Source: Photobacterium sp. GB-56 (GTDB lineage: Bacteria > Pseudomonadota > Gammaproteobacteria > Enterobacterales > Vibrionaceae). Taken from it: a DNA stretch of 64,000 nt. The stretch lies in NCBI RefSeq assembly GCF_003026105.1, contig NZ_PYNW01000006.1:1-64000 (forward strand), written 5' to 3'. Positions 43,772-52,076 of the stretch are shown here, piece after piece. The position numbers and the translations under genes were made by a program. Position 1 is the first letter of the stretch, and every line of letters begins with the position of its first letter. The notes below the pieces were generated by a model that made no database searches, had not been told where the DNA came from, and saw nothing but the letters and a program-made list of their open reading frames with translations.

Positions 43772-44188
43772 TTAACGGAACGAGAAGTAAAGATAAGTAA
43801 ACATTTTTAAATGGCGATAATGACGTTCGGACAAACTATCACGCCAGACAATAACCCAACGATGAGATAGCCCCTCCACTTTAAATATGATCAACCAACG
43901 GGTTAACGGGCGAGCATAAATCACGCGACCTCGTTGCTGTTGATAATAAACTTCCCCTACAGAAGAAAGTCGCAAACGCCCTTGTAATCGATAACTGTAT
44001 ATCGCCGAATTAAGGTATTCGTCATACAGCTTCTCACACAAAATCAAAGTAATAGGAAGAATAAGTAAGGAACTTGAGAATAAGAGGAATATAGCCACAC
44101 ACAGGTAAGCTACCGTTAATGTGGCTATCTGTAATTTAGATGGGAATAAATAAAGATCAGCGTAATTTACTGTTGTTGTGAGCAACAA
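43772..44188 (-). CDS. ygfX: YgfX/CptA-family inner-membrane protein
   Basis: A 138-residue protein with two membrane helices (about 23-40 and 40-55) followed by a cytoplasmic domain including GRLRLSSVGEVYYQQ and WVIVWRDSL. Position immediately downstream of sdhE and the overall pattern identify it as YgfX (CptA), proposed in E. coli either as a toxin acting on FtsZ/MreB or as a partner of SdhE. The frame overlaps sdhE by 32 nt. A later start is possible, but no other ATG with a ribosome-binding site stands out. Sequence is divergent, so the family call rests partly on context. Confidence 0.75.
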   Translation of the reverse strand: MLLTTTVNYADLYLFPSKLQIATLTVAYLCVAIFLLFSSSLLILPITLILCEKLYDEYLNSAIYSYRLQGRLRLSSVGEVYYQQQRGRVIYARPLTRWLIIFKVEGLSHRWVIVWRDSLSERHYRHLKMFTYLYFSFR

Positions 44189-44417
44189 TCATATCCACCA
44201 TATTTGCATGGGCTTCATTTTCACTGCGGCCGTGTTTCATCACCCATGTAAAAAGATCAGGATCATCACACGTTAATAGATTAATAAAATCTTGCTGCTG
44301 TTGCTCTGATAGTTCATCAAAACGCTCTTCAAAGAACGGCATAATAATCACATCTAACTCTAGCATTCCACGTCGGCATGCCCATTTAACTCGTGCTTTA
44401 TCTTCCGCGCTTAACAT
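44157..44417 (-). CDS. sdhE: FAD assembly factor SdhE
   Basis: Promotes covalent flavinylation of SdhA and FrdA. The 86-residue protein has the diagnostic RGMLELD motif (16-22, RGM-x-ELD) and the downstream PFFEERFDELSEQQQ...LLTCDDPDLFTWVM pattern. The adjacent ygfX completes the sdhE-ygfX pair. Closeness to nadB and ygfZ repeats the E. coli neighbourhood, where ygfZ is divergent from sdhE. Confidence 0.95.
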   Translation of the reverse strand: MLSAEDKARVKWACRRGMLELDVIIMPFFEERFDELSEQQQQDFINLLTCDDPDLFTWVMKHGRSENEAHANMVDMIVAHNNSKLR

Positions 44418-44673
44418 ATTTAACCTCGATAACTAGAACTAAAAACCTATTTAATGCTGTAGATTTAAAACAAAGAGAAACAGCTATTTATAGTAGCAGT
44501 GACATCACTTCCCGACCATGCGCTTAAACAAGCAATCATTAAAGATGAGACATGAAAACGATAAATCCCCTCTCAATGACTCTTGTCTGATTTCCACAGC
44601 GAGACGATGGTTAATTATTTCATTTACTTGGTATACCATGTCGTAATAATGACAACATTCTGTGGACAGAGAT

Positions 44674-45657
44674 ATGAGTACTTGGTCAACAAATCTAACG
44701 TTTTCCCCCCTTGCTTTATCATCGCAAGATCCTCTTCCAGCTTTAGCATTAAGTAAGCTTGATGACTGGGGGATGGTCACGTTAATTGGTGCCGACAGTA
44801 AAGCCTATTTACAAGGTCAGTTAACCTGTGATCTTGTATCACTAGAAGCGGGTAAATCAACATTAGCAGCACATTGTGATGCAAAAGGTAAAATGCGTAC
44901 TGTGATGCGTATTTTCCATATCAACAATGGCTATGGTTATCTTCAACGCCAAACTGTCATGGCAACCCAGATCCCTGAGCTAAAAAAATACGCGGTTTTC
45001 TCTAAAACCGACATTAATCAATCAACTGACGTAGTCCTAGGTCTTAGTGGAGAACAAGCTCAAAACACGATTGATAACTACTTTACAGGTAATGATGATG
45101 TCCGTCATAACGACACAGCAACCGCGGTAAAAGTAGATAACTTACGTTGGTTTGTTATCACACCACCTGAGCATGCTGAAACGGTTGCTCAACACTTTGC
45201 GGCTAACGCAACGCTAACCGATGCTGCGTTGTGGAACTTATACGATATAAAAGCAGCCCTCCCCCGTGTTGAAGCAGTAACTGAACTTGAATTTATTCCA
45301 CAAGCGATGAACCTTCAGGCGGTTAATGGTATTAGCTTTAAAAAAGGGTGTTACACAGGCCAAGAAACGGTTGCTCGTGCAAAATACCGTGGTATTAACA
45401 AACGCGCAATGTACATCGTGAGCGGTGAATCCACACAATGCCCACAGGCAGGTGATGCACTTGAACGTAGCGTTGGTGAAAACTGGCGTAAAGGTGGTAC
45501 GGTTATCACTGGCTACCAATTTAATGATCAACAAGCGTTAGCTTTAGTGGTATTACCAAACGATCTCGATGACGATGCACAATTTCGATTTGCATTACAA
45601 CCAGATGCTATCTGGGAAAAACATCCATTACCTTACGCTTTAGATGATGACGCATAA
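44674..45657 (+). CDS. ygfZ: tRNA-modifying / Fe-S maintenance protein YgfZ
   Basis: Folate-binding protein that helps Fe-S enzymes such as MiaB. The family signature KGCYTGQE, with its key Cys, lies two-thirds along the protein. The N-terminal GcvT-like fold includes QGQLTCDL and HCDAKGKM. The ATG used is preceded by AGAGAT; a GTG four codons upstream is the alternative. The product is 327 residues. It is divergent from sdhE across about 250 bp, as in other enteric relatives, and overlaps the next gene by 14 nt. Confidence 0.96.
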   Translation: MSTWSTNLTFSPLALSSQDPLPALALSKLDDWGMVTLIGADSKAYLQGQLTCDLVSLEAGKSTLAAHCDAKGKMRTVMRIFHINNGYGYLQRQTVMATQIPELKKYAVFSKTDINQSTDVVLGLSGEQAQNTIDNYFTGNDDVRHNDTATAVKVDNLRWFVITPPEHAETVAQHFAANATLTDAALWNLYDIKAALPRVEAVTELEFIPQAMNLQAVNGISFKKGCYTGQETVARAKYRGINKRAMYIVSGESTQCPQAGDALERSVGENWRKGGTVITGYQFNDQQALALVVLPNDLDDDAQFRFALQPDAIWEKHPLPYALDDDA

Positions 45658-46126
45658 TTCTATCGATACTGCTGTTACCCGTTTTCTTGAAGAAGAAGGC
45701 GTTGATTTTCGCCTTCTTCATCACAGCAAGCCAGCAAAAACTATAGAGGAAGCGGCTCAAGAACGTGGGGTTGACCCAAAGCAACTGGTCAAATCCATTT
45801 TGCTCAAAGATATGGCAGGGTTTCATGTTTTAGCCTGTGTACCAGGCCCGAATGCTGTTGATCCTAAGAAAGTCCGTGAGCTATTTGGTTGTCGTCGTAT
45901 GACCTGTGCTGATGCGTCTGATGTTGAAAAAATCACAGGTTTAGTCATTGGCACGGTTGCGCCATTAGGCTTGAAACGCCCACTACCTATTATTTTCGAT
46001 CATCAAATAGAGCAACATACTAAAGTGAACATTAGTAGTGGTGATCGTATGGCTGGGCTTGAGTTAGCTACCGATGATTTAGTGATCTTATGTGATCCTA
46101 TGTTTGGTGATATCAGCCGAGACTAA
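45644..46126 (+). CDS. YbaK/EbsC-type aminoacyl-tRNA deacylase
   Basis: A 160-residue free-standing editing domain related to ProRS INS, YbaK and YeaK. Visible are the N-terminal HHSKPAKTIEEAAQERG, the KSILLKD segment with the catalytic-type Lys, and the VIGTVAPLGLKRP loop. Members hydrolyse mischarged Cys-, Ala- or Ser-tRNA; the substrate cannot be told from this sequence. It overlaps ygfZ by 14 nt in a different frame (start ATGATG within the last ygfZ codons), so the two are probably translationally coupled. Confidence 0.88.
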   Translation: MMTHNSIDTAVTRFLEEEGVDFRLLHHSKPAKTIEEAAQERGVDPKQLVKSILLKDMAGFHVLACVPGPNAVDPKKVRELFGCRRMTCADASDVEKITGLVIGTVAPLGLKRPLPIIFDHQIEQHTKVNISSGDRMAGLELATDDLVILCDPMFGDISRD

Positions 46127-46135
46127 TCCATTAAA

Positions 46136-46163
46136 AATAAAGCCCCAAACTAAGGGGCTTTCA
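46136..46163. terminator. Terminator between the YbaK-family and patatin genes
   Basis: Stem AAAGCCCC / GGGGCTTT with a loop of about seven bases, followed by TCATTT on the plus strand and an A/T stretch on the other side. The plus-strand T-run is short, so strength may be moderate. Confidence 0.7.
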
Positions 46164-46178
46164 TTTAATTCTAACACG

Positions 46179-47309
46179 TTAACTGGCTTTACTTATCTCA
46201 TCATCTTCTACCCATCCACCGTGGTCTTGGCGGGGATGATAATGCGTGGGTAATTTTTTACTTCTTTGCGTCCATGGCGATTCTTTAATAGCTTTCGTCA
46301 TATCTTCATAGCCGGCTTCACGGCGTAAACGAATAGAACGACGTGAGAACTCTGCATCACTTAATGGAATATGGCCTTTCAGTGGATCAAACGTAATATG
46401 CACGATATCAATATGCCTGCCTATTTTTAGTGACACCACACCAGGCACTTGTTCACTATCAACAACATCTTTTGAATGTTCTAAAATATGATCAAGATTA
46501 CGTTTTGCTACAAGCGCTTCAATATGCTCACAAGAGCGACTCGCGTATTGGATCTCTTTTTCACGCCATAACACTTCACTCATGGTTTGTGGTAATTCAC
46601 CTTTCGCATTCCATAAATCAACCATAAAGACGAGTAAATCTTCATCTTTTTCAGCTAAATCTAAAATACCATTGATCGGTGAATTGGAAACGCACCCACC
46701 ATCCCAATAATGATCATCACCAATTTTGGTGGCTGGAAAACCGGGTGGTAAAGATCCACTCGCAATAGCATGAGCGGGTTGTAATGGCTGTGTATGACTA
46801 TCAAAAAATACCAACTCTCCCTTGGTGACACTTGTTGCGCCAACAGTTAAACGGGCTTTCTGTTGATTAATAAGAGAAAAATCAGACAGGTCATCGATAG
46901 TGGAAAATAACGGGCTAGTATCATAAAAGCTGGTTGCTGATTCACCAGGCAATGACAACCATGGATTAATAATACGCGGTACAAAAAAGCCAGGTTGGCC
47001 CATTGTTAATGCTTGAGATGCACTAAAAGTATTAAACATCGGTGCCATGGCTGGTAATAAATCAACATCAGTCTCAGGTCTTGATATACGATCCCAAAAG
47101 TCAGCCAATTTATTTAAACGATCTTCAGGTTCATTGCCAGCCAAGATGGCACTGTTCAACGCGCCGATAGAAATGCCAGCAAACCAGTCTGGTGTGTATC
47201 CCGCTTCTTCCAGTGCTTGATACGCGCCAATATGATAAGCACCTAATGCACCACCACCTTGTAGAACAAGGCAAACCTTTGGTTTTTTCTTAGTACGTGT
47301 TCTAGCCAT
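46179..47309 (-). CDS. Patatin-like phospholipase with C-terminal DUF3734-type region
   Basis: Serine acyl hydrolase of the patatin family. The oxyanion loop is QGGGALGAYH, the nucleophile elbow GISIG has Ser49 and the catalytic Asp is Asp205 in WDGG. (Numbers count from two Met codons earlier.) A basic N-terminus (ARTRTKKKPK) and a long C-terminal region with HPRQDHGGWVEDDE match the DUF3734 class. No signal peptide is seen, so it is probably cytoplasmic or peripheral. The third ATG of a run of three is best placed relative to AGGGA. It is divergent from a LysR regulator that may control it. Confidence 0.9.
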   Translation of the reverse strand: MARTRTKKKPKVCLVLQGGGALGAYHIGAYQALEEAGYTPDWFAGISIGALNSAILAGNEPEDRLNKLADFWDRISRPETDVDLLPAMAPMFNTFSASQALTMGQPGFFVPRIINPWLSLPGESATSFYDTSPLFSTIDDLSDFSLINQQKARLTVGATSVTKGELVFFDSHTQPLQPAHAIASGSLPPGFPATKIGDDHYWDGGCVSNSPINGILDLAEKDEDLLVFMVDLWNAKGELPQTMSEVLWREKEIQYASRSCEHIEALVAKRNLDHILEHSKDVVDSEQVPGVVSLKIGRHIDIVHITFDPLKGHIPLSDAEFSRRSIRLRREAGYEDMTKAIKESPWTQRSKKLPTHYHPRQDHGGWVEDDEISKAS

Positions 47310-47539
47310 CATCATCCCTATTTATCTGATAAGTCCGAGTATTACTCTACAGATTAAAAAGGCACCAGCTTGATAAAAAAACAGATAATCGATATAAAAC
47401 AAGGCGAACTCACAAGCTGTTTTTTATCAATTGCAATTTGTTTCATATTTTACTCTTGCAATTAGCACTCTTTGATACTCGCTCTTTTATTGTGCCAATT
47501 TCGCTTATTAATGTTATTCCTAACTAGGTATTCCATACT

Positions 47540-48496
47540 ATGTCTGTTTCTCCTTCACATAAAAAAGATATCAACTGGCGTGGGGTTGATCTCAACCTAC
47601 TGATCTCCTTTTCCGCTCTAATGGAAACACAAAGTGTTACGAAGGCGGCAAACAAACTTGCGATTGGACAATCTGCCATGAGTCATAATTTGTCGCGTTT
47701 AAGGCAGCTCCTTGACGATCCTTTATTTGAACGTCAAGGACACAATATGATCCCAACACAAAAAGCGTTAGAGCTCTCGGTCACTGTCGAAAAAATTCTA
47801 AACTTAATCACTAGAGAGTTATTACAACCGAGTACATTTGAGCCAGAGCTGTTCACTGGAACGTTTAAAATAGGCTTAACCGACTACGCAGAGTTACTTT
47901 TCGCACCCGCCATTTTTGATGCCATTCATACTTGCTCACCACATAGCCATCTCAGCTTCTTTAATGTTGATCGGCATAACTATCAAACCGTTTTTAATGA
48001 TCAACGATTAGACTTGGTGATTGGTTCAATGACAAATATGGGTAAAGATATTAGTAGCCAATATTTATATACCGAAGATCATGTTTGTTTATTCGATAGC
48101 AAAGCAACCGGACTCAATGCCCCTATCACCATAGAACAATATAGTGCGCATCCGCATGCCTTAGTGTCACCAGATGGACAACTCATTACCCAAGTTGATG
48201 AGCAACTAAAAAATCATGCCTTACAACGTCAAGTCGCGGTAGGTTCACGTAACTTTTTGACCATCCGCCATTTACTCAAAAGAAGGGATTTACTGTGTGT
48301 GGTTTCTCGCTTAATGGCACAATTAGATCTGTTTCATGATGATTTGACCCAATGCCCCACCCCTGTCGATATTGCAGATTTCGATATTCGTTTATTATGG
48401 TTACATCGTAATGGTACTCACCCTCGAAATGAGTGGCTACGTCAACGAGTTGCCAGTACGGTTATCGAACAGGTAAAACAACTCCAGAAACAATAA
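47540..48496 (+). CDS. LysR-family transcriptional regulator
   Basis: A 318-residue regulator. The N-terminal winged helix-turn-helix reads VDLNLLISFSALMETQSVTKAANKL-like, with QSAMSHNLSRLRQLL as recognition helix and DPLFERQG after it. The remainder is a periplasmic-binding-protein-like co-inducer domain. The inducer is unknown. It resembles the NodD/LeuO-type group by the VDLNLL opening. Divergence from the patatin gene over 230 bp makes that gene the obvious candidate target (inference). Confidence 0.92.
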   Translation: MSVSPSHKKDINWRGVDLNLLISFSALMETQSVTKAANKLAIGQSAMSHNLSRLRQLLDDPLFERQGHNMIPTQKALELSVTVEKILNLITRELLQPSTFEPELFTGTFKIGLTDYAELLFAPAIFDAIHTCSPHSHLSFFNVDRHNYQTVFNDQRLDLVIGSMTNMGKDISSQYLYTEDHVCLFDSKATGLNAPITIEQYSAHPHALVSPDGQLITQVDEQLKNHALQRQVAVGSRNFLTIRHLLKRRDLLCVVSRLMAQLDLFHDDLTQCPTPVDIADFDIRLLWLHRNGTHPRNEWLRQRVASTVIEQVKQLQKQ

Positions 48497-48504
48497 CGGA
48501 TAAC

Positions 48505-48535
48505 AAAAAAGCAGAGTCATACATACTCTGCTTTC
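48505..48535. terminator. Terminator between LysR and nqrM
   Basis: Stem AAAGCAGAGT / ACTCTGCTTT with a seven-base loop. The T-run on the minus strand is longer (six), so it serves nqrM well and the LysR gene moderately. Confidence 0.8.
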
Positions 48536-48540
48536 TACGA

Positions 48541-48741
48541 CTACTTACCCGATTGAGGTTCTTGAATTTGGTATAACTTGTGTTCGTCACAAGGTTCATC
48601 GCAGTTACATTCTTTATCAACACCCACGTTGGCTAAACCACCACAACTGCCTTTGATGGTACGTTGTTTTAAAAACCAACCTATCGCCATAGCAAAAATA
48701 ACAAGCAGAAAAATACCTAGTGTTAACAGAAATGTGGTCAC
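48541..48741 (-). CDS. nqrM: Na+-NQR maturation protein NqrM
   Basis: Small membrane protein (DUF539) needed to assemble the Na+-translocating NADH:quinone reductase, thought to supply iron for the NqrD/NqrE centre. One membrane helix (about 3-24) is followed by KGSCGGL and a C-x-C-x3-C group (ECNCDEPC), giving Cys33, 45, 47 and 51. The product is 66 residues. In many vibrios nqrM follows the nqr operon; here it overlaps the end of a NifX-like gene by 4 nt and no nqr structural genes are nearby. Confidence 0.93.
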   Translation of the reverse strand: MTTFLLTLGIFLLVIFAMAIGWFLKQRTIKGSCGGLANVGVDKECNCDEPCDEHKLYQIQEPQSGK

Positions 48742-49208
48742 AACTTAAAACCGCCAATTTTTGTTAAACCGCTAACAGGCGATAATGATGACATCCCTAC
48801 TTTAGCAACAGGCGCTTTCTTTTTAGTGCCGCAACCGCAGCCACATGCGCCTTTTTCACGCTTACAATCACGACCTTGCTCTGACGATGTTAACGCTTCT
48901 TTTACTGCGCTACCTGATAACACATCAGCCAATGTTGTGCGTGGTGCAACTCGACTAACATGAAAGCCTGCATGTAATAATCGAGCCAGTGAACGCTGAC
49001 CAATATTACCTAAGACAATTTCAGACACGCCATACTCAACCAGTTGACTTTGGATTATTTTTTTATGCTTACAGCCTAGTTCGCGGCTACCTGTATTTTC
49101 AATTCTAGCCACTTGCTGTCCTTGTTGATCGTAAATAACAAAAACAGCCGCTTTTCCAAAATGCCCTGCAACCTGCTCACGGGGTGTTAACGCAATCGCC
49201 ATTGCCAT
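48738..49208 (-). CDS. NifX/NifB-type iron-molybdenum cofactor domain protein
   Basis: A 156-residue protein with a dinitrogenase Fe-Mo cofactor biosynthesis domain (PF02579-like): AIALTPREQVAGHFGKAAVFVIYD, then the conserved GCKHK Cys and LGNIGQRSLARLL. The C-terminal third carries a Cys-rich, Lys-rich segment (C-x6-C-x-C-x-C: CKREKGACGCGCG) that could bind an Fe-S cluster or iron. No nitrogenase genes are present. Members outside nitrogen fixers are thought to bind metalloclusters. Overlap with nqrM suggests a role in delivering iron or clusters to Na+-NQR (inference). Confidence 0.85.
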   Translation of the reverse strand: MAMAIALTPREQVAGHFGKAAVFVIYDQQGQQVARIENTGSRELGCKHKKIIQSQLVEYGVSEIVLGNIGQRSLARLLHAGFHVSRVAPRTTLADVLSGSAVKEALTSSEQGRDCKREKGACGCGCGTKKKAPVAKVGMSSLSPVSGLTKIGGFKL

Positions 49209-49283
49209 AATTTTTCCTCACTCACTTAACCGAGCGCTCACAACGAATATGATCGCTTTTATCACTTATCAAAATAAAAGCGT

Positions 49284-49574
49284 TCATGGTGTTGGCATAT
49301 AACCGTCAAGTTCTAACGCCAACCCTTGCACTAACGCTTGCGCCACTTTTTTTCGTCCCGATGCCACTATATTGCCTAATGTTTGACGAGAGACACCGAG
49401 TTGCTTTGCCGCTTCTACCTGTTGCAAACCTTGCATATCAACTAACCGAAGTGCTTCTAATTCATCGCTATCTAAACGTAATGACACGAGTTCTTTCATC
49501 GGTACGCCATTGGGCTTAAAGCAACTGTACGCAGGACGACATCCTATTCGACGTTCAATCTTAGGCCTAGCCAT
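49284..49574 (-). CDS. UPF0251/DUF134 putative DNA-binding protein
   Basis: A 96-residue protein. The N-terminus ARPKIERRIGCRP and the helix-turn-helix region (QVEAAKQLGVSRQTLGNIV) define the DUF134 family. These genes are often found beside NifX-like genes, as here (75-nt gap). A regulatory role over the cassette is inferred; the single Cys pair (Cys12, Cys18) could be a metal or redox sensor. Confidence 0.9.
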   Translation of the reverse strand: MARPKIERRIGCRPAYSCFKPNGVPMKELVSLRLDSDELEALRLVDMQGLQQVEAAKQLGVSRQTLGNIVASGRKKVAQALVQGLALELDGYMPTP

Positions 49575-50017
49575 GGTTCACCTTATCCATCTAACTATGG
49601 TGAATTATTGGCGTATGCCAAAAACATTACTTTGATCTAGATACGTAACAAGCAATAAAAATTTTTCTTATCTAAACACATTGATGATTTATAAATTCAC
49701 AAAATAAAATCCCAATATAACGGCTTTAAAAAATAATGAAGATGAAAGTACCATGCGCGGATATTGTAGCGAAGAGAAGATAACAGGCGTGAAGATGACG
49801 CGAACTACATTAAAAAATAGAATCTATTTATTTTATTCGACAATACCAAAAACCTTAAAATCAGAACAATTGTCTGGATTTTTATTTATTTGCTAATTAA
49901 TAAGTTAGATAGTTACATATAGGAAACAGCATATGCTAATTATGTCACAGAAGTGTCATGCACAAACTGCTATACTTAGCGCCGTCAATAGCCAGGAAGG
50001 TTGGAGTTAGCAGTATT
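49575..50017. other. Intergenic region with Pho-box-like promoter
   Basis: About 440 bp of AT-rich DNA. The left part is the upstream region of the DUF134 cassette, where no clear promoter stands out. The right part holds the PhoB-box-like promoter described separately. No credible open frame exists between them. Confidence 0.5.
49942..49976 (+). promoter_or_regulatory. Candidate PhoB box and -10 element
   Basis: Two heptamers, ATGTCAC (49942-49948) and GTGTCAT (49953-49959), are separated by four bases, giving the 11-bp period of a Pho box. TATACT (49971-49976) follows after 11 bp. No good -35 hexamer is present at 16-18 bp, as expected when PhoB replaces -35 contacts. The downstream gene starts at 50018. 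Confidence 0.6.
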
Positions 50018-50227
50018 ATGCGGATGTTTAAACGCTACTTACCAAAATTAATCGCCAAACATATCAGTCGCTTATTTAGTGGTCGCCTCTACATTGACGG
50101 ACGCGGTGGGTACCATTTTGAAAATGGTTTACTACTGGTTCCTATCAAAGCAAAGAAACGTCATTACGATACCGTGAATGAGGTGAATTTAGAAGTAAGA
50201 CGCTTACGTGAAACCTATGAAGCTTAA
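50018..50227 (+). CDS. Small basic protein of unknown function
   Basis: A 69-residue, Lys/Arg-rich protein (MRMFKRYLPKLIAKH at the start; KAKKRHYD later). The N-terminal 20 residues could form a basic amphipathic helix. I do not recognise a family. A longer frame begins at 49958, but that ATG lies inside the Pho-box-like element, so the start here is preferred; GGAG lies 11 bases upstream, rather far. A terminator follows directly, supporting a real monocistronic gene. Phosphate control is inferred from the promoter. Confidence 0.7.
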   Translation: MRMFKRYLPKLIAKHISRLFSGRLYIDGRGGYHFENGLLLVPIKAKKRHYDTVNEVNLEVRRLRETYEA

Positions 50228-50244
50228 ACACTATTGCTAACGAT

Positions 50245-50271
50245 AAAGCCCATATCAAAATGGGCTTTTTT
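50245..50271 (+). terminator. Terminator after the small basic protein gene
   Basis: Stem AAAGCCCAT / ATGGGCTTT with a six-base loop and six T residues on the plus strand, 18 bp after the stop codon. It also faces the end of gcvH. Confidence 0.9.
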
Positions 50272-50275
50272 GATC

Positions 50276-50674
50276 TTACAGCTCTTCATCTTCAACAATA
50301 ATGGTGGCGTAGTCTTCCGCCATTAATAAATCATTCAGTTCGTTATCATCATTCACCCTAATCTGAAATAACCAACCGTCACCATAAGGATCACTATTGA
50401 CGAGCTCTGGCGCCGAATCTAATTCATCGTTAATAGCAATCACAACACCAGACAAGGGGGCATAAATATCTGAGGACGCTTTTACCGATTCAGCCATCGC
50501 ACACTCTTCCCCCACATCTGTGGACGATTCAATGTCAGGTAATTCAATATAAACCATATCCCCAAGCAATGATTGAGCATGGTCGGTAATACCAATAGTA
50601 TAAATCCCATCACCTTCAGAACGAATCCATTCATGGCTATAGGTATATTGTAATTCAAGAGGAACGTAACTCAT
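50276..50674 (-). CDS. gcvH: Glycine cleavage system H protein
   Basis: Lipoyl carrier of the glycine cleavage system. The lipoylated Lys65 lies in AESVKASSD, one position from E. coli Lys64. N-terminal YTYSHEWIR and [19 protein letters not shown] are family hallmarks. A GTG two codons earlier is possible; the ATG used has AAGGA seven bases upstream and yields 132 residues. In E. coli gcvT and gcvP flank it next to ubiI; both are absent here, so T and P must lie elsewhere, or this copy has another lipoyl-related task. Confidence 0.95.
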   Translation of the reverse strand: MSYVPLELQYTYSHEWIRSEGDGIYTIGITDHAQSLLGDMVYIELPDIESSTDVGEECAMAESVKASSDIYAPLSGVVIAINDELDSAPELVNSDPYGDGWLFQIRVNDDNELNDLLMAEDYATIIVEDEEL

Positions 50675-50811
50675 TTTCACATCCTTATAAAAGTAGCGGG
50701 AATCGTTAAAACACTACTGTCACCATGTCAGATCTATATAAATTAACGCACATTATTTATCTCTGATATTTACTGTAGGTGAAAAAATCCATTTTGTTAG
50801 TCACGAAAAAC

Positions 50812-50838
50812 AAAAAAGTCACCATCAGGTGACTTTTT
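50812..50838 (-). terminator. Terminator downstream of ubiI
   Basis: Stem AAAAAGTCACC / GGTGACTTTTT with a four-base loop and a T-run on the minus strand, about 20 bp after the ubiI stop. It separates gcvH from ubiI. Confidence 0.9.
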
Positions 50839-50859
50839 CAACATTCAATAACAAGCATG

Positions 50860-52074
50860 TTATTTTTCGTAGCGAGCAAGCTCTGGTAATTCACCACTCA
50901 AACCTAACGCTTTACGCATAAACTCGTCTTTCACACCTGGTGCTTTATCTGCTACTAACATGCCGATGTCACGGAATAGTTTTTTCGCTGGATTTGAACC
51001 TGAAAACAGATCTTTAAACCCTTGCATCGCAGTGATCATCTTCGCTGCTTCAGCCTTACGCCAACGTTCATATTGACGTAAATGCGCCTGTTTACCAATG
51101 TCTTTATCTGCTAGCCATAATGCTTTTAGCTCTTGTGCCAAAGCCGCTGCATCAAGCAAACCAAGGTTTACTCCCTGTCCAGCCAAGGGGTGAATAGTAT
51201 GTGCAGCATCACCGACTAACGCGACCCGTTCACGAACGAAATCACGCGCATAACGCATACGCAGTGGAAATGCTTGACGCTCACCTTCTACGCGACATAA
51301 ACCTAAGCGATTATCAAATGCAGTCGTTAGATGCTGATTAAACAACTCATCCGACATATCACATAATTGTTTAGCTTCTTCTGGCGGTACAGACCACACA
51401 ATAGAGCATAAATCAGGTTCAGATAACGGTAAAAAGGCTAACGGCCCTTGTGGCCGAAAAATTTGTCGTGCCACTTTCATGTGTGGCTCTTGGCTACGAA
51501 TATTGGCCACAATGGCACTATGACCATAGTCCCAATGGGTTAATGGAATATCGAGTTGCTGACGTACCCAAGAGTTTGCCCCATCAGCACCAACAACCAA
51601 TTTCGCCGTCAGATGTTTACCAGAGGCTAATGTTAGCCAGGCTTCTGATTCACCAAACGCGATGTTTTCACAGCGCTCTGGCGCTAATAAGGTCACATTA
51701 CTAAGCTGCTTTACACGATCTAATAAGGCAAGCTGAATAACTCGATTTTCAACAATATGCCCCAGATCAGGCTGCGCTAATCGCTGCGCATCAAAATGGA
51801 TTTGAGCAAAGCTATCTTGCTCCCATACCGTCATTTCCGAATATGGGCTCATACGACGACTTGCAATCCCTTCCCATACGCCTAAGCGACGGAAAATACG
51901 TTCACTGGCACGGCTTAATGCCGATACACGTAAATCAGGTAATGACTGCAATTGAGGATCGGGTAAATGTCCTTCAATAACGGCAACTCGAAGTTCAGTT
52001 TCAGCCAATGCTGCCGCTAACGTTAACCCCACCATTCCGCCGCCAATAATCGCGACATCAACACTTTGCATCAT
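50860..52074 (-). CDS. ubiI: Ubiquinone C5-hydroxylase UbiI (VisC)
   Basis: FAD monooxygenase that hydroxylates C5 of the ubiquinone ring precursor. The N-terminal VAIIGGGMVGLTLA motif binds FAD, DGANSWVRQ is the middle DG motif, and ALVGDAAHTIHPLAGQGVNLG is the second FAD motif. The product is 404 residues. It is 2 nt downstream of ubiH, a paralogue. The C-terminal tail is slightly longer than in E. coli. It belongs to the aerobic ubiquinone route. Confidence 0.95.
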   Translation of the reverse strand: MMQSVDVAIIGGGMVGLTLAAALAETELRVAVIEGHLPDPQLQSLPDLRVSALSRASERIFRRLGVWEGIASRRMSPYSEMTVWEQDSFAQIHFDAQRLAQPDLGHIVENRVIQLALLDRVKQLSNVTLLAPERCENIAFGESEAWLTLASGKHLTAKLVVGADGANSWVRQQLDIPLTHWDYGHSAIVANIRSQEPHMKVARQIFRPQGPLAFLPLSEPDLCSIVWSVPPEEAKQLCDMSDELFNQHLTTAFDNRLGLCRVEGERQAFPLRMRYARDFVRERVALVGDAAHTIHPLAGQGVNLGLLDAAALAQELKALWLADKDIGKQAHLRQYERWRKAEAAKMITAMQGFKDLFSGSNPAKKLFRDIGMLVADKAPGVKDEFMRKALGLSGELPELARYEK

Positions 52075-52076
52075 AG

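Noticed and set aside
48738-49208. Evidence for nitrogen fixation
   Set aside because: A lone NifX/NifB-type domain is widespread outside nitrogen fixers, and no nif structural genes are present.
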